From Cercophora sp. LCS_1 (lineage: Eukaryota; Ascomycota; Sordariomycetes; Sordariales; Lasiosphaeriaceae), in contig JAPZLL010000051.1 in assembly GCA_036250225.1 (NCBI GenBank), forward strand, positions 124,001-188,000: 64,000 nt of DNA, given 5' to 3'. The position numbers and the translations under genes were made by a program. The notes beneath the pieces are model-generated. The model worked only from the letters and a program-made list of their open reading frames with translations, made no database searches and had not been told where the DNA came from. Below, piece after piece: positions 63,622 through 64,000 of this stretch (the stretch's first letter is position 1; the number at the start of each line of letters is the position of its first letter).

Positions 63622-64000
63622 GCATCTCTTGGATCACACACTGGACTGGCTCACCTGGCTCAAACTGAGACTTGTCCGTCATTTTGACTAATTGGCGGTT
63701 GTGAATGTTTAGTAGTTGATCAGGTAGAGTACAGGGCTACAATGACAGAGTTTCAATTTTGCAGGCTCCTGGTTTATATCGCAACTCTTCGTAGTTCTAC
63801 ACCGAGATGGAATGTATGACACCGCGATGTTCTTAGTGACGTCATGTACCCTATTAACCCGCGCATCCGCGCGACCAAATCAGAAAGGGACCTTGATTAT
63901 CTCCCCGTTTTGAAGGCCCCAAAATACGGAAAACTCAACGCCCCTCTTCTATGGATCGATGTACCAAAACAAGTCTTCATTTTGGTACTTGTCATACCGG
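63622..64000. other. Upstream flank of the dehydrogenase pseudogene
   Basis: About 380 bp to the window end. An in-frame-looking ATG at about 63682 (MTDKSQFEPG) leads into a different frame. No other gene seen. Confidence 0.45.

Overview
This is nuclear DNA of a filamentous ascomycete, probably a Sordariomycete. The evidence is split genes with 49-150 nt introns (GTRNGT donors, CTRAC-type branch sites, CAG/TAG acceptors), long intergenic stretches of 1-5 kb, no operons, and a fungal-only gene set (Skt5/Chs4-type chitin synthase activator, NUC-1/Pho4-type bHLH factor, fungal PMT2, kelch membrane protein, Mph1). The class is an inference from protein style, not a measured phylogeny. I saw no rRNA, tRNA, CRISPR array, telomere repeat or intact transposon.

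Layout. 1-16.8 kb: the 5'-truncated chitin synthase activator (+), a five-exon sucrose/H+ symporter (-), four-exon HIS1 (+), the inner nuclear membrane protein Src1 (-), a Gly/His/Pro-rich Hsp20 protein (-) and a NUC-1-like bHLH regulator (-). 19-32 kb: a kelch-type membrane protein (-), Mex67 (-) divergent from Mph1 helicase (+), and an unrecognised 200-residue protein (-). 32-50 kb: a small Cys-rich protein (+), a C2H2 zinc-finger regulator (+), PMT2 (-) divergent from a RidA-family gene (+), a two-helix membrane protein (+) tail to tail with a MarR-GNAT fusion (-), and a cytochrome P450 (+). 50-64 kb: a Myb/SANT-like protein (-), a 5.3 kb stretch with no recognisable gene, then a ZZ-like low-complexity protein (+) interrupted by one in-frame TAG, the decayed N-terminal half of an ABCC transporter (-), and a frameshifted short-chain dehydrogenase (-).

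Most genes are unrelated housekeeping or regulatory loci, and nothing looks like a biosynthetic cluster. The most unusual points are: two stop-free introns of 3n length hidden inside long ORFs; a RidA gene whose upstream in-frame ATG would add a mitochondrial presequence; five AACAAAG (HMG-box) motifs in 84 bp upstream of the Cys-rich gene; a MarR-GNAT fusion of bacterial architecture; and three consecutive lesion-bearing genes at the right edge. I found no convincing new multi-gene system.
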